From the NCBI RefSeq assembly GCF_014836445.1, contig NZ_JACSQV010000008.1, positions 62,001-126,000 of the forward strand: a stretch of DNA of 64,000 bases, given 5' to 3'. Source of the DNA: Cellulomonas avistercoris (lineage in GTDB: Bacteria > Actinomycetota > Actinomycetes > Actinomycetales > Cellulomonadaceae). Of the stretch, positions 22,157 to 32,768 are shown piece after piece. The notes under the pieces were generated by a model. It was not told the DNA's origin, did not search any database, and saw only the letters and a program-made list of their open reading frames with translations. Position numbers and translations under genes: made by a program. Numbering within the stretch: the stretch's first letter is position 1; the number at the start of each line of letters is the position of its first letter.

Positions 22157-22798
22157 TCAGCCGTACGTGTCGCGCGGCCCGCGGCCCGAGACCCGTCGCC
22201 GGCCGTGCCCGAAGCCGTGACCGACGGGTCCGAGGACCTCGATCTGCACGACGACGCCCTCGCCGAGGGTCTCGTCGAACCGCGCGAGCATGGTCGGCGC
22301 GAGCAGCCGCAGGTTCGCCGCCCAGGCCGTCGACGACGCGCGCACCGTCAGCAGCCCGGACACGAAGGACACGTACTCGCAGTGCTCCGCGACCTGCGGC
22401 CCCACGATGTGCGCCCACCGGTGCACGAGGTCGCCGACCATCAGGCCGGGCTCCCAGCCCAGGTCCCGCGCGAGCAGCCCGGCGGACACCGCGAGCGGCT
22501 GCGGGTCGCGCGGGCCGGCGCCCGCGCCGCTGCTGATCGGCCTGCTGCGCACCACGCCCGGGCGCAGGCCACGCGCCCGCGCCGCCGCCTTCGCCCGCGC
22601 CAGCGCCGCCCGGACCACCTGCTCCGGGGGCGTGAGCGTCACCAGCTCGGAGACCGGCACGCCGTCCGGCACCGCGGTCGGGGCGGGCAGCAGCGCGTCG
22701 TCGTCGGTGCCGTCGTGCCCGGCCGTCGCCGCGCGGCCGGCGTCCGCGCCGCCCGCCGCGGGCGAGCGACGTCCACCGCGACCGGCGCTAGAGGACAC
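22157..22798 (-). CDS. dciA: DciA-like (DUF721) protein
   Basis: 213 residues. A Gly/Ala-rich N-terminal stretch precedes the DUF721 core. The core's hallmarks are [28 protein letters not shown] and the [22 protein letters not shown] strand-helix region. DUF721/DciA proteins interact with the replicative helicase DnaB at initiation in bacteria lacking DnaC/DnaI (family knowledge). The GTG at 22798 is chosen; it overlaps the recF stop by 11 bp. The order dnaA-dnaN-gnd-recF-dciA-gyrB-gyrA is classic for actinobacteria. Confidence 0.93.
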   Translation of the reverse strand: MSSSAGRGGRRSPAAGGADAGRAATAGHDGTDDDALLPAPTAVPDGVPVSELVTLTPPEQVVRAALARAKAAARARGLRPGVVRSRPISSGAGAGPRDPQPLAVSAGLLARDLGWEPGLMVGDLVHRWAHIVGPQVAEHCEYVSFVSGLLTVRASSTAWAANLRLLAPTMLARFDETLGEGVVVQIEVLGPVGHGFGHGRRRVSGRGPRDTYG

Positions 22799-23987
22799 GC
22801 GCCACCTCGCCCGCCATGACGTCGACGCGCGCACCCGCCAGCGGCTCCGGCACGTCCTGCGGGACGGCCGCGGTCACCAGCACCTGCCGCGCGCCCGCGA
22901 CCAGCTCGGCCAGCCGCTCGCGACGGCGCGTGTCGAGCTCGGCGAAGACGTCGTCGAGGATGAGGACCGGCTCGCCGTCGGGGCCCCAGTCCGCCGACCA
23001 CGCACCCGCGTCGTCGACACCGTGCGTGAGCAGGGCGTACGACGCGAGCCGCAGCGCGAGCGCGACCGACCACGATTCGCCGTGGCTCGCGTACCCCTTG
23101 GCCGGCAGGTCGCCGAGCTGGAGCACGAGGTCGTCGCGGTGCGGGCCGACGAGGCACACGCCGCGCTCGATCTCCTTGCCGCGCAGCCTGCCCATGGCGT
23201 CGAGCAGACGCGCCTCGACGAGCTCGACGCCTGCGTCGGGGGCGAGCTCCGCGTGGTCCTCCGGGGTCTGGCCCAGCGCGGTGTCGAGCGACGAGCGGTA
23301 CGTCAGGACCAGGTCGCCCTGCCCCGCGCTGACCTGCTCGTACGCGTGCGCGGCGCGCGGCCGCAGGGCCGCGACCAGCGCCTGGCGCGCGACCACGACC
23401 TGCGCGCCCGTCTGCGCGAGCTTGGCGTCCCACACGTCGAGCGTCCGCAGGTCCGCACCCGAGCGGGCGCGCGTCGCCGCCGCGGCCGACTTCAGCAGGG
23501 CCGACCGCTGCCGCAGGACGCGCTCGTAGTCGCCCAGCACCCCGGCGATGCGGGGCGTGAGCTGCACGAGGAGGTCGTCGAGGAACCGCCGCCTGCCGTC
23601 CGGGTCGCCCTTGACGAGCGCGAGGTCCTCGGGCGCGAAGAGCACGGTCCGCAGGATGCCCAGCACGTCGCGCGCGCGGCCGGGCGAGCCGCCGTTGATG
23701 CGCGACCGGTTGGCCTTGCCCGGCGTGATCTCGACCTCGACCAGGGTGGCCCGCTCCTCGCGGACGACCTTGGCACGCACCACGGCGCGGTTCGCGCCCG
23801 CCCGCACCAGCGCGGCGTCCGACGGCACGCGGTGGCTGCCCAGCGTCGCGACGTACCCGACCGCCTCGACGAGGTTCGTCTTGCCCTGCCCGTTGGGTCC
23901 GACGAGCGCGGTGATGCCCGGCTCGAGCGGGAGCTCGACCTGCGGGTACGACCGGAAGTCGGTGAGGGACAGGTGCGCGACGTACAC
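22788..23987 (-). CDS. recF: DNA replication/repair protein RecF
   Basis: SMC-like ATPase of 399 residues that helps load RecA at gaps with RecOR. Walker A is [13 protein letters not shown] near residue 30. The ABC-type signature lies around [17 protein letters not shown], and Walker B in [13 protein letters not shown]-terminal [14 protein letters not shown] is typical. It begins 5 bp after the gnd stop and overlaps dciA, so the cluster is probably one transcript. Confidence 0.97.
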   Translation of the reverse strand: MYVAHLSLTDFRSYPQVELPLEPGITALVGPNGQGKTNLVEAVGYVATLGSHRVPSDAALVRAGANRAVVRAKVVREERATLVEVEITPGKANRSRINGGSPGRARDVLGILRTVLFAPEDLALVKGDPDGRRRFLDDLLVQLTPRIAGVLGDYERVLRQRSALLKSAAAATRARSGADLRTLDVWDAKLAQTGAQVVVARQALVAALRPRAAHAYEQVSAGQGDLVLTYRSSLDTALGQTPEDHAELAPDAGVELVEARLLDAMGRLRGKEIERGVCLVGPHRDDLVLQLGDLPAKGYASHGESWSVALALRLASYALLTHGVDDAGAWSADWGPDGEPVLILDDVFAELDTRRRERLAELVAGARQVLVTAAVPQDVPEPLAGARVDVMAGEVARVL

Positions 23988-23992
23988 GCGGC

Positions 23993-24922
23993 TCAGGCCT
24001 CCGACGTGGGCGGCGCCGACGGTGTGACGGTCTCCCCGCCGGCGGCGCGCACGGCGTGCCCGCCGAACTGCTGGCGCAGCGCGGCGACCGCCTTCATCGC
24101 CGGCGACTCACCCTGGCGGGAGGCGAAGCGGGCGAACAGCGCCGCGGAGATGACGGGCGCCGGGACGGCGAGGTCGATCGCCTCGTCGACGGTCCAGCGA
24201 CCCTCGCCCGAGTCCTCGACCCAGTCGTCGATCGCCGTGAACTTGGGGTCCTCGGACAGCGCCTGGACGAGCAGGTCCAGCAGCCACGAGCGCACCACGG
24301 TGCCGGTGCTCCACGCACGCATCGTCGCGGGAACGTCCGTGACCAGGTCCTTCGCGGCCAGCAGCTCGTAGCCCTCGGCGTACGCCTGCATGAGGCCGTA
24401 CTCGATGCCGTTGTGCACCATCTTGGCGTAGTGCCCGGCACCCACCGGACCGACGTGGACGAAGCCGTCGGCGCGCTCGCCCGGGGGGCGCAGGGCGTCG
24501 AAGACGGGCATCGCACGCTCGACGTCCTGCGGCGAGCCGCCGACCATCAGGCCGTACCCGTTCTCCAGGCCCCAGATGCCGCCGGAGACGCCGGCGTCGA
24601 TGAAGCCGACGCCGTGCTCGGCCAGGAGGGCCCCGTGGGGCTCGTCGTCCTGGTAGTAGGAGTTGCCGCCGTCGATGACCAGGTCGCCCGGCGCCAGGAG
24701 GCCCGCGAGGTCCTGGATCACCGCGTCGGTGATCGGACCGGACGGCACCATGACCCACACGACGCGCTCACCCGCGGGGAGCGCGTCGACCAGCGCCTCC
24801 AGCGACGGCACATCGGTCACGTCGGGGTTGCGGTCGAAGCCGGTGACCTCGATGCCTGCGTCCCGGATCCGCTGGCGCATGTTCGCGCCCATCTTGCCCA
24901 GGCCCACCAGACCGATGTGCAT
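23993..24922 (-). CDS. gnd: Decarboxylating 6-phosphogluconate dehydrogenase (short form)
   Basis: Oxidises 6-phosphogluconate to ribulose 5-phosphate and CO2 in the pentose phosphate pathway. At 309 residues it belongs to the short class found in actinobacteria and some Bacillus (GntZ-like). The Rossmann start is [15 protein letters not shown]; the substrate motif [10 protein letters not shown], the catalytic region [17 protein letters not shown] and [13 protein letters not shown] follow. The ATG at 24922 is chosen over upstream frame extension because MHIGLVG is the family start. Location between dnaN and recF is conserved in actinobacteria. Cofactor (NAD or NADP) cannot be told from sequence here. 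Confidence 0.96.
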   Translation of the reverse strand: MHIGLVGLGKMGANMRQRIRDAGIEVTGFDRNPDVTDVPSLEALVDALPAGERVVWVMVPSGPITDAVIQDLAGLLAPGDLVIDGGNSYYQDDEPHGALLAEHGVGFIDAGVSGGIWGLENGYGLMVGGSPQDVERAMPVFDALRPPGERADGFVHVGPVGAGHYAKMVHNGIEYGLMQAYAEGYELLAAKDLVTDVPATMRAWSTGTVVRSWLLDLLVQALSEDPKFTAIDDWVEDSGEGRWTVDEAIDLAVPAPVISAALFARFASRQGESPAMKAVAALRQQFGGHAVRAAGGETVTPSAPPTSEA

Positions 24923-25012
24923 CGTCTCGCCCCTCTCCGCTGCGTGCCGTGGTTCGCCGACGGCCGTCCCGGACACTGTCCCGCACCTGCGGCACACCCG
25001 CGCGTGCGAACC

Positions 25013-26143
25013 TCAGCTCGCGAAGCGGATGGGCACCAGCAGGTAGCGGTAGTCCTTGAGGTCGTCGCCCTCGAGCGACTCCTGGCCGGTGAACTCGACC
25101 GGCTTGTTCGGGTGCGTGAACGACATCCGGACGAACGTCGTGTCGATCGCGCCCAGGCCGTCGGCCAGGAAGTGGGGGTTGAAGGCCACCGAGATGTCGT
25201 CGCCCGACAGCACGGCCTCGAGCGCCTCGGACGCCTGCGCGTCGTCGCCCTGACCGGCGTCGAGGACGACCTGGCCCTCGCTGAACGTCAGGCGGATCGG
25301 CGTGTTGCGCTCGGCGACGAGCGCCACGCGCTTGGCCGCCTCGGCGAGCGCCTGCCGGTTGACGATGGCGTGGATGGGCGTGTCGTCGGGGAACAGCCGG
25401 CGGACGGGCGGGTAGTCGCCGTCGACGAGCAGGCTCGTCGTCTGGCGGCCGGCCGCCTCGAAACCGATGAGGTCGACGCCGCCACCGGTGGACAGCGCCA
25501 CGGACACCGAGCCCGAGCCGCCGAGCGACTTGGCGGCGTCCGACAGCGTGCGGGCGCGCACCAGCGCGACGGCCTCGACACCGGGGTTCGCCGGCTTCCA
25601 CGTCATCTCGCGCAGAGCGAGGCGGTAGCGGTCGGTCGCCAGCAGCGTGACGCGCTCGCCCTCGATCTCGACGCGGACGCCGGTCAGCAGCGGCAGGGTG
25701 TCGTCGCGGCTCGCGGCGACGGAGACCTGGGCCACGGCGTGCGTGAGCTCGTCGCCGTCGACGGTCCCGGTGACCTCCGGCATGACCGGCAGGTTCGGGT
25801 AGTCCTCGACGGGCATGGTCAGCAGCGTGAAGCGGCTCGCACCGCACGTGACCTGGACCTTCGTGCCGTCGAGCACGACGTCCACGGGCTTGGCGGGCAG
25901 CGCGCGGGAGATCTCGGCGAGCAGCCGCCCGGAGACCAGGACCGTGCCGGGCTCGCTCACGTCGGCCGGCAGCTGCGCACGGGCCGAGACCTCGTAGTCG
26001 AAGCTCGAGAGCTGCACGGTCCCCGTCGTGTCGGCCTCGATGCGCACGCCCGCGAGGACGGGCACGGGCGGCCGGGTCGGCAGGCTGCGTGCGGTCCACG
26101 TGACGGCATCGGCGAGGACGTCACGATCGACGCGGAACCTCAT
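25013..26143 (-). CDS. dnaN: DNA polymerase III beta sliding clamp
   Basis: 376 residues forming the ring-shaped clamp that tethers DNA polymerase III. It starts MRFRVDRDVLADAVTWTARSL and ends with the typical YLLVPIRF segment. The three-domain clamp fold length is normal. It is the first gene downstream of the oriC region on the minus strand. Confidence 0.98.
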   Translation of the reverse strand: MRFRVDRDVLADAVTWTARSLPTRPPVPVLAGVRIEADTTGTVQLSSFDYEVSARAQLPADVSEPGTVLVSGRLLAEISRALPAKPVDVVLDGTKVQVTCGASRFTLLTMPVEDYPNLPVMPEVTGTVDGDELTHAVAQVSVAASRDDTLPLLTGVRVEIEGERVTLLATDRYRLALREMTWKPANPGVEAVALVRARTLSDAAKSLGGSGSVSVALSTGGGVDLIGFEAAGRQTTSLLVDGDYPPVRRLFPDDTPIHAIVNRQALAEAAKRVALVAERNTPIRLTFSEGQVVLDAGQGDDAQASEALEAVLSGDDISVAFNPHFLADGLGAIDTTFVRMSFTHPNKPVEFTGQESLEGDDLKDYRYLLVPIRFAS

Positions 26144-26974
26144 GCATCACCTTCTCGTCATCCGGCCCGGGTGCCCTCGTCGGTGCGGTGTTCACGAGCA
26201 CGACGTGGCACGTCAGCGGGCGCTGGCGGGGCTGGTCCGAAGACTACGCGACAGGTCCGACGCCCGGAACACCGGGGACCGGCCGGCGTCCGGGCGTCCG
26301 AGCCGCCGCCCCACCAGCCCCAACGTCGGTGTGTGGATCTCCCTCGGATGAATGGTTCGTCATCGTCATCGGGGCTGTTGATCATGGGGACAAGTGGTCG
26401 CTTCGCAGGTCACGAGGCGTGTCGGCCTGTGCGGGGCATGGGGACGGCGCGCCGAGGCACCGGTGGACGGTGGTGGACGGACCGAGCGCCGTCCTTCGGC
26501 GTCCACCGACGACCCCCACCCCGTCCACAGGTTGCGGGCGTGTCGTCCACCGTCGTCCACAGGTCTGTGCACAGGTGTGAACATTCGTCCCATGCATGTT
26601 TCACCCGTGCTGTGGAGGACCCCGGGGGCGGTATCTGCCGGTTTGAACGTGAGAGTGCTCTCATGCAGGAGGCGCCACGGGCAGGTTCCGGAGGGTGCCC
26701 AGGCGCTCGACGAGCGACCGCTGACCTCGCGTCGTTGCAGGTCAGGGCGCCTGTCCGCCGTGGTGGGGCGGGTCTGCCGTGTCGAAGTTCCCCGATGGGG
26801 TGAAGGAGTTCACAAGTGTCCCCAGGCAGTGGGCAAACCTGTGGACAACCCGGACGACCGGTGGATGACAAGGGACCTTCGGCACAAGCGGGTCACCCGG
26901 GACGGCCCGTCGGGGCAGGCCGGAGGGCGGGCGGCGACGCGGGCGCGTGCGCGTGCGCGCCCGGATGGTCGTCC
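26144..26974. other. oriC: Chromosomal origin region (oriC) between dnaN and dnaA
   Basis: 831 bp without a gene between the dnaA stop and dnaN start, the standard actinobacterial origin position. One perfect DnaA box, TTGTCCACA, lies on the minus strand at 26840-26848. One-mismatch boxes are at 26385-26393 (minus, TTGTCCCCA) and 26553-26561 (plus, TCGTCCACA). Two-mismatch candidates are at 26332-26340, 26521-26529, 26543-26551, 26611-26619, 26816-26824 and 26860-26868. Relatively A+T-rich patches near 26345-26395 and 26570-26605 are candidate unwinding sites. Confidence 0.88.
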
Positions 26975-28537
26975 TCAGCCGCGGTGCTGCTGCTTGATGC
27001 GGTTCGTCAGCTCGGTGACCTGGTTGTAGATCGAGCGGCGCTCGGCCATCAGCTCGCGGATCTTGCGGTTCGCGTGCATGACCGTCGTGTGGTCACGTCC
27101 GCCGAACGCCTGGCCGATCTTCGGCAGCGACAGGTCCGTCAGCTCGCGGCACAGGTACATGGCGATCTGCCGGGCCGTGACGAGCACGCGCGAGCGGCTC
27201 GATCCGCACAGGTCCTCGATCGACAGGCCGAAGTACGCCGCGGTCTGGCCGATGACCGTCGTCGCGGTGATCTCCTGCGTCTGGTCGTCGGTGATGAGGT
27301 CCTTGAGCACGATCTCCGCCAGCGACACGTCGACGAGCTGCCGGTTGAGGTTGGCGAACGCGGTGACGCGGATGAGGGCGCCCTCGAGCTCACGGATGTT
27401 GGTCGAGATCCGTGACGCGATGTACTCCAGCACGTCGTCCGGGGCCTGCAGGCGCTCGCTCGCGGCCTTCTTGCGCAGGATCGCGATGCGGGTCTCGAGG
27501 TCGGGCGGCTGCACGTCGGTGATGAGGCCCCACTCGAACCGGGACCGCATCCGGTCCTCGAACCCGTTGAGCTGCTTGGGCGGGACGTCGGACGTGATGA
27601 CGACCTGCTTGCTCGCGTTGTGCAGGGTGTTGAAGGTGTGGAAGAACTCCTCCATCGTCTGTTCCTTGCCCTGCAGGAACTGGATGTCGTCGATGAGCAG
27701 CACGTCGACCTCGCGGTAGCGCCGCTGGAACGCGCCGGCCTTGCCCTCGCCGATGGAGTTGATGAAGTCGTTGGTGAACTCCTCGGAGTTCACGTACCGC
27801 ACGCGGACGGTGGGGTAGAGGTTCTGCGCGTAGTGGCCGATCGCGTGCAGCAGGTGCGTCTTGCCCAGACCCGAGTCGCCGTAGATGAACAGCGGGTTGT
27901 AGGCCTTGGCCGGCGCCTCCGCGACCGCGACCGCGGCAGCGTGCGCGAACCGGTTGGACGAGCCGATGACGAAGGTCTCGAACAGGTACTTGGGGTTGAG
28001 CCGCGCGGGCTCCGACAGGCCACGCCGCGGCGCGGGGGCCTCGTACGCGGAGCCGTCGATCGCGCGCAGGGACGGCCGGGTCTCGGGACGCTGGCCGTCG
28101 TCCGGGGCGCCGCCGTCCGTCGAGGAGTCACCCGAGTGGTCCCGCAGGAAGCCGGGGTGCGAGGTGACCAGCGCGAGGTCCGGGCGCTGCTCGCCGTTGC
28201 GCTCGTACGGGGCGGTGGCGGGAGCGGAGGGGGAGGGCGGCACGACGCGCAGGGCCGGCGGCACGTCGTCCGCCACCTCGGCGTCGACGGTGATCGCGAA
28301 GCGGGCCTCACGACCCAGGGCCTCGGTGAGCGCCTGCGTCACCTCGGCGCGCACGCGCGTCTCGAGGTACTCCTTGGTGAGGTCGTTGCCGACCGCGAGG
28401 AGCATGGTGCCGTCGAGCAGCCCGAGCGGGTGCGCCAGTCGCACGAAAGCCAGCTGACGCGGCGTGATGTCAGGGCTCGCCTCGAGGCTGGTCACGACGT
28501 GGCCCCAGACGCGGGTCGGCTCTTCGTCCTGTGACAA
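26975..28537 (-). CDS. dnaA: Chromosomal replication initiator DnaA
   Basis: 520-residue AAA+ initiator. Domain I (about 1-85) is followed by a variable acidic/Pro-rich domain II (about 90-180). Domain III has Walker [14 protein letters not shown] and Walker [11 protein letters not shown]. Domain IV has the box-recognition signature [15 protein letters not shown]. It starts at TTG 28537 ([10 protein letters not shown]) with GAGGTAG upstream; TTG/GTG starts are common for dnaA. The leader carries two DnaA boxes, fitting autoregulation. Confidence 0.98.
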   Translation of the reverse strand: MSQDEEPTRVWGHVVTSLEASPDITPRQLAFVRLAHPLGLLDGTMLLAVGNDLTKEYLETRVRAEVTQALTEALGREARFAITVDAEVADDVPPALRVVPPSPSAPATAPYERNGEQRPDLALVTSHPGFLRDHSGDSSTDGGAPDDGQRPETRPSLRAIDGSAYEAPAPRRGLSEPARLNPKYLFETFVIGSSNRFAHAAAVAVAEAPAKAYNPLFIYGDSGLGKTHLLHAIGHYAQNLYPTVRVRYVNSEEFTNDFINSIGEGKAGAFQRRYREVDVLLIDDIQFLQGKEQTMEEFFHTFNTLHNASKQVVITSDVPPKQLNGFEDRMRSRFEWGLITDVQPPDLETRIAILRKKAASERLQAPDDVLEYIASRISTNIRELEGALIRVTAFANLNRQLVDVSLAEIVLKDLITDDQTQEITATTVIGQTAAYFGLSIEDLCGSSRSRVLVTARQIAMYLCRELTDLSLPKIGQAFGGRDHTTVMHANRKIRELMAERRSIYNQVTELTNRIKQQHRG

Positions 28538-29082
28538 CGTCTACCTCGATGGTCGGTCCTGCGGGTGGCTGAGTGTGGCACGGGCAACCGTCGTCCACAT
28601 AGTTGTCCACACCTGTGCGCGCCCGTGATATGGGGGTGTCCGTCGAGCCCTCACTCGCCCTCGTCGGGCCCCGGGCACCGGCTCCGGATGCGCTCCCGTG
28701 CCGCGGCCACGGGCACCCCGCCGGCGGCGGCCGGTCGACGTCGCACGACGATCCGATGCTAACGGCCGCGTCGATGGTGCGTAAGCGCGCGAGCGGGTGA
28801 GAGCCGCGACACGCCGAGGACGGTTGCGGCCTGAGCCCGATGATCTACGGTAAGGCGTCAGTGACGCTCCCCGCGACGTCGGGGCCAGCACGACGCCGCT
28901 CCTGCATTTGACCCCGTCGAGGGTGGGAGCGTAGCGTGGTCCAGCCTTTCAACGGCTCCGTCCGGCGCGCCCTGACGCCGTCGCACGCCTCACCGCGTGC
29001 GTTCCTGGAGCGGTCGAACCCGGCACCAGGACCTGGTCGCGCGACTGCGTGCGATCGCTACGACAAACGTGTGGAGAACGTC
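28538..29082. promoter_or_regulatory. Divergent dnaA/rpmH promoter region with DnaA boxes
   Basis: Two DnaA boxes lie close to dnaA: TCGTCCACA at 28591-28599 and the perfect TTGTCCACA at 28603-28611. On the minus strand TTACGC (28779-28784) and TAGCAT (28756-28761) with a 17-bp spacer form a plausible dnaA promoter, giving a leader of about 215 nt that contains both boxes. On the plus strand TTGCGG (28824-28829) and TACGGT (28846-28851), 16-bp spacing, form a plausible rpmH promoter with a leader of about 225 nt. No gene is seen in this gap. Confidence 0.65.
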
Positions 29083-29220
29083 GTGACCAAGCGCACCTTC
29101 CAGCCGAACAACCGGCGCCGGGCCAAGACCCATGGCTTCCGCCTGCGCATGCGCACGCGTGCCGGTCGCGCCATCCTCGCGGCTCGTCGCCGCAAGGGGC
29201 GCACCGAGCTCTCGGCCTGA
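29083..29220 (+). CDS. rpmH: 50S ribosomal protein L34
   Basis: 45-residue ribosomal protein, [20 protein letters not shown] and onwards to GRTELSA, the invariant L34 pattern. It starts at GTG 29083 with GGAG at 29073-29076. It leads the conserved rpmH-rnpA-yidD-yidC-khpB cluster divergent from dnaA. Confidence 0.98.
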   Translation: MTKRTFQPNNRRRAKTHGFRLRMRTRAGRAILAARRRKGRTELSA

Positions 29221-29231
29221 CGCTCGTCCCG

Positions 29232-29591
29232 GTGCTCCCCGCAGCGCACCGGATGCGCCGATCTGCCGACTTCCAGCAGACGGTGCGCCGGGGCGCGCGT
29301 GGGGGCCGCGACACCCTCGTCGTGCACCTCACGACCACGACCGACCCCGGCCCGCCGGCGGTCGGTCTCGTCGTGTCCCGGGCGGTTGGCAACGCCGTGA
29401 CCCGCAACCGGGTCAAGCGCCGTCTGCGGGCGCTCGTGGCGGCACGCCTCGAGGGACTCCCGACCGGTTCGCTCCTCGTGGTCCGCGCGCAACCCCCGGC
29501 CGCGTCGGCGTCCTCCGCCGATCTCGGCCGGGACCTCGACGGCGCCGTCGCCACGGCGGGGCGCCGCCTCACGCGACGGCTCGACGGCTAG
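29232..29591 (+). CDS. rnpA: Ribonuclease P protein component
   Basis: 119-residue protein subunit of RNase P, which matures tRNA 5' ends with the RnpB RNA. The RNR motif region reads [22 protein letters not shown]. The GTG at 29232 ([13 protein letters not shown]) gives the usual family start; ATG 29252 would be internal. It lies 11 bp after rpmH. Confidence 0.96.
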   Translation: MLPAAHRMRRSADFQQTVRRGARGGRDTLVVHLTTTTDPGPPAVGLVVSRAVGNAVTRNRVKRRLRALVAARLEGLPTGSLLVVRAQPPAASASSADLGRDLDGAVATAGRRLTRRLDG

Positions 29592-29599
29592 GACCGACG

Positions 29600-29896
29600 A
29601 TGACGTGGCAGAGGATCTGGGCGGGGGTGCGGCACGCGCCCACCTCCGCGCTCCTCGCGCTGCTGTGGGTGTACCAGCGCGTGATCTCGCCGCTGACGCC
29701 CCCGACCTGCCGTTTCTACCCGTCGTGCTCCCAGTACGCGGTGGTCGCGGTGCGACGCCACGGTGCGCTGCGCGGCGGCTGGCTCGCCGTCCGCCGGGTC
29801 GCGCGCTGCCACCCCTGGAACCCCGGTGGCGTCGACGACGTTCCACCGGTGCGCGACGCGCACCACTCTCACGACGCGACCACGGTCGCGCACTGA
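29600..29896 (+). CDS. yidD: Membrane protein insertion efficiency factor YidD
   Basis: 98 residues with the YidD core [20 protein letters not shown] and [15 protein letters not shown]. It is an amphipathic membrane-associated protein that assists YidC-dependent insertion (family knowledge). ATG 29600 is 8 bp after the rnpA stop; the long open frame before it is an rnpA shadow. Confidence 0.96.
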   Translation: MTWQRIWAGVRHAPTSALLALLWVYQRVISPLTPPTCRFYPSCSQYAVVAVRRHGALRGGWLAVRRVARCHPWNPGGVDDVPPVRDAHHSHDATTVAH

Positions 29897-29918
29897 CGCT
29901 CGCGAGGAGCACCGCTTC

Positions 29919-31061
29919 ATGGACTGGATGGACGGCCTGCTGTTCCCACTGATGGTCGTGGTCGCCTGGATCATGGTCAGGTTCCACGAGCTGCTCACGT
30001 GGATCGGTCTCGACCCGACCAGCGGCGCCGCCTGGGGCCTGTCGATCGTCGGGCTCGTGATCGTCATGCGGATCCTGCTGATCCCGCTGTTCTTCAAGCA
30101 GATCAAGGCCTCGCGCGGCATGCAGCTGGTGCAGCCGGAGATGCAGGCGCTGCAGAAGAAGTACAAGGGCAAGAGCGACCCGGCGTCCCGCGAGGCCATG
30201 AGCCGCGAGATGATGGAGCTGTACAAGAAGCACGGCACCAACCCGTTCGCGTCGTGCCTGCCGATCCTGCTGCAGTCGCCGATCTTCTTCGCGCTGTTCC
30301 GGGTGCTGTTCGAGCTGCCGCGTCTCGCTGCCGGGACCTATGACCGCGCTGACGCGATCGGGCCCATGACCAGGGAGCTCGCGGCCCAGGCCGAGGCGGC
30401 GACGATCTGGGGGGCGCCGCTGTCGGGCACGTTCCTCAAGGCCGACGGCAACGTCCACATCCAGATCGTCACGGTGATCCTCATCGTCGCGATGTCGGTG
30501 ACGACGTTCACCACCCAGCGCCAGCTGACCATGAAGAACATGCCGCCGGCCGCGCTGCAGGGCCCGATGGCGCAGCAGCAGAAGATCCTGCTCTACATGC
30601 TCCCGCTGATCTTCGCGTTCTCGGGCGTCAACTTCCCCATCGGTGTGCTCCTGTACTGGACCACCACGAACCTGTGGTCGATGGGCCAGCAGTTCTACAC
30701 GATCCGTCGGATGCCGGCGCCGGGCTCGGAGGCCGAGAAGGCCTACAAGGCGCGCCAGGCGCGCAAGGCCGCCGCACGTGGGCAGTCGATCGAGGAGCCG
30801 AGCACCACGGCCCTCATCGAGGAGAAGCCGCGCGGGCAGCGGCAGCAGCCCAAGCGCAAGGACCGGAACAAGCCGCGCCCGACCGGCACGGAGCCCGCCG
30901 ACGCGGCGTCCGCACCTGTCGAGGACGCGCCCGTCGTGGACGCGCCCGCCACCGACGCCGTCACGGACGCACCGGTGACGCCCACGGGTTCCGCCGCGCG
31001 GCCCAAGAAGAAGCGCAAGGGGACGTCGCCGACGTCGACGGACGGTCCTGCAGCACCCTGA
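29919..31061 (+). CDS. yidC: Membrane protein insertase YidC
   Basis: 380-residue Oxa1/YidC insertase, MDWMDGLLFPLMVVVAWIMV at the start, with GAGGAG at 29904-29909 upstream. Hydrophobic helices follow, with the amphipathic hairpin rich in Lys (QKKYKGKSDPASREAMSREM) and the NPFASCLPILLQSPIFFALFR helix. The cytoplasmic tail is long, Lys/Arg and Pro rich, ending near KKKRKGTSPTSTDG, consistent with ribosome contact. It works with SecYEG or alone. Confidence 0.97.
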   Translation: MDWMDGLLFPLMVVVAWIMVRFHELLTWIGLDPTSGAAWGLSIVGLVIVMRILLIPLFFKQIKASRGMQLVQPEMQALQKKYKGKSDPASREAMSREMMELYKKHGTNPFASCLPILLQSPIFFALFRVLFELPRLAAGTYDRADAIGPMTRELAAQAEAATIWGAPLSGTFLKADGNVHIQIVTVILIVAMSVTTFTTQRQLTMKNMPPAALQGPMAQQQKILLYMLPLIFAFSGVNFPIGVLLYWTTTNLWSMGQQFYTIRRMPAPGSEAEKAYKARQARKAAARGQSIEEPSTTALIEEKPRGQRQQPKRKDRNKPRPTGTEPADAASAPVEDAPVVDAPATDAVTDAPVTPTGSAARPKKKRKGTSPTSTDGPAAP

Positions 31062-31125
31062 CCACCACGTTCGCGGCCGTCCGACGTCGGACGGCGCGGG
31101 CGGGACTTCGCTGAACGGAGATGAG

Positions 31126-31638
31126 ATGGCCAGTTCCGAGCCGAGCACGGCTGCAGATGGTGACCTCGTGACGCGCCTCGAGGAGGAGGGCGAGATCGCA
31201 GCCGACTACCTCGAGGAGTTCCTCGACATCGCCGACCTCGACGGTGACATCGACATCGACGTCGACCACGGTCGGGCGGCGGTGGAGATCGTGGCGGAGG
31301 AGGTCGGTGACGACTCCCTCCGGCGCCTGGTCGGCCCCGAGGGGCAGGTGCTGGACGCGCTGCAGGAGCTGACGCGCCTCGCTGTCCAGACGAAGACGGG
31401 GGAGCGGAGCCGGCTCATGCTGGACGTCGCCGGCTTCCGCGCAGCGCGTCGCAAGGAGCTCGTCGGTATCGCGGCCGAGGCGATCGAGCGCGTGCGGACG
31501 GGCGGCGAGCCCGTGACCTTGGACCCGATGAACCCGTTCGAGCGCAAGGTGGTGCACGACGCGGTCGCCGAGGCTGGCCTGGTCAGCGACTCCGACGGCG
31601 TGGAACCCGAGCGCCGCGTGGTGATCCGCCCCGCGTGA
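31126..31638 (+). CDS. khpB: KhpB/Jag-type RNA-binding protein with R3H domain
   Basis: 170 residues. An acidic N-terminus (to about residue 50) precedes a KH-type domain around RRLVGPEGQVLDALQELTRL, then a C-terminal R3H domain in LDPMNPFERKVVHDAVAEA and GVEPERRVVI. In firmicutes KhpB pairs with KhpA to bind RNA and is a substrate of the PASTA kinase; here only the homology is seen. Its long Jag_N domain is missing, as usual in actinobacteria. Followed by a strong terminator. Confidence 0.94.
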   Translation: MASSEPSTAADGDLVTRLEEEGEIAADYLEEFLDIADLDGDIDIDVDHGRAAVEIVAEEVGDDSLRRLVGPEGQVLDALQELTRLAVQTKTGERSRLMLDVAGFRAARRKELVGIAAEAIERVRTGGEPVTLDPMNPFERKVVHDAVAEAGLVSDSDGVEPERRVVIRPA

Positions 31639-31655
31639 TCTAGCCGGACAGCAGG

Positions 31656-31691
31656 ACGAAGGGCGGGTGGCTGAGGCCACCCGCCCTTCGT
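31656..31691 (+). terminator. Strong hairpin terminator after khpB
   Basis: Perfect 16-bp stem (31656-31671 with 31676-31691) and TGAG loop. Transcription of the rpmH-khpB operon should end here, leaving the next 4.1 kb outside that unit. Confidence 0.88.
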
Positions 31692-31744
31692 GCTCATTAA
31701 GGCGTGACGGCCGCTGCGGCCGCCGCTGTGCCCGTCGCGGGCGT

Positions 31745-31758
31745 GTTTCACGTGGAAC
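31745..31758. other. parS site 1
   Basis: GTTTCACGTGGAAC, one base from a perfect GTTTCACGTGAAAC palindrome. Non-coding, 107 bp after khpB. Confidence 0.93.
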
Positions 31759-32019
31759 GGGCACGCGCGACGCTTGAGGTGGCGCGGTCGTCGGTGATCT
31801 CCATGACCGGTCGGTCGGCGCGCCTGCGCGCGTGGCGCGGTGTGGTGAGGCGGACGCCTCGGCAGCGGGCGTGTGCACGAGCGCGCACGCGGGGTGTGGC
31901 TCATGCGTCCTGCCGGGGGGTGCGGGCTCGTGCCTCGGACGTCTCGAGGCGGGGGAGAGTCGCGCACCTGAAGGGAATGATGGGGAAGGCCTCCGCTGCG
32001 CGCGTCCGTTGGTGGGGTC

Positions 32020-32033
32020 GTTCCACGTGAAAC
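32020..32033. other. parS site 2
   Basis: GTTCCACGTGAAAC, the reverse complement of site 1. Non-coding, 275 bp from site 1. Confidence 0.93.
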
Positions 32034-32754
32034 AGCGCCGTGTGGTGCCGTTCATGGGCGCCTACGACCGCCCGCTGTCCCGCGGGCACCTCCGCGGACG
32101 GACGTAGCGGCCGGCGTCGCACCGGTCATACGTGCGCATGGAACTCGCAGGTGTCGTGTCTGGCGACGCCTGATGGCGTCACGCGTTCCCGGAGCCTCCC
32201 GCCCGCGTCGATGCGGGGCGGTGGCGGTGGGGGACACCATTCCGTCGCTGTGCGCGCCGGGCAGGCGAACCCGGCGCGTCACGGGTGAGGAACAGGATCG
32301 GGCGGGCACCGTGGGGAGCCAAAGGGCGCTCACCCCTTGCCGCACGCCAGCGAGGGTCCAGCGGAACACGGGGCGGAAATTCCGCTGGTCGGGGCACGGT
32401 GCCGAGCGGTGCCGCGAGGGGCCCGTTGTGCCGCGGATGCGTCACTGGCGACAGTGCCCCGCCGCATCGCCAGCTCAGCGGCGCCGTCGACGGTGAGGAG
32501 ACGTGTGCCGGCCGGTCGACGGGACGGCGCTTCTCGTGGACCTGTAGGCGGGGACGCAGCCCTTTCGCAGTGGTGATCCTACGGCGCCGGACGGGCGACA
32601 GGGCCTCGGCGAGGAGGGCGATGCGCCCGTCTACTGGACGCGGGGTGAGGTAGCCACTGGTCATCCCGACGCAGGGGTACCCGCCGTACGTGCGCTTGCC
32701 AGTCGCCCCGGCGTCGTCCGCGACCGCCCGCGCCCGGATCCACCGACGTCTGCT

Positions 32755-32768
32755 GTTTCACGTGGCTC
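32755..32768. other. Degenerate parS merging into an 8-bp repeat
   Basis: GTTTCACGTGGCTC keeps the first 11 bases of the local parS consensus and loses the last AA. The GTGGCTC end is the first copy of the following 8-bp repeat. It may bind ParB weakly or be a decayed site. Confidence 0.5.

Noticed and set aside
32179..32664. 161-codon minus-strand frame in the khpB-rsmG gap
   Set aside because: Arg/Pro-rich translation without motifs, start signal or protein-like periodicity; typical of GC-rich non-coding DNA.
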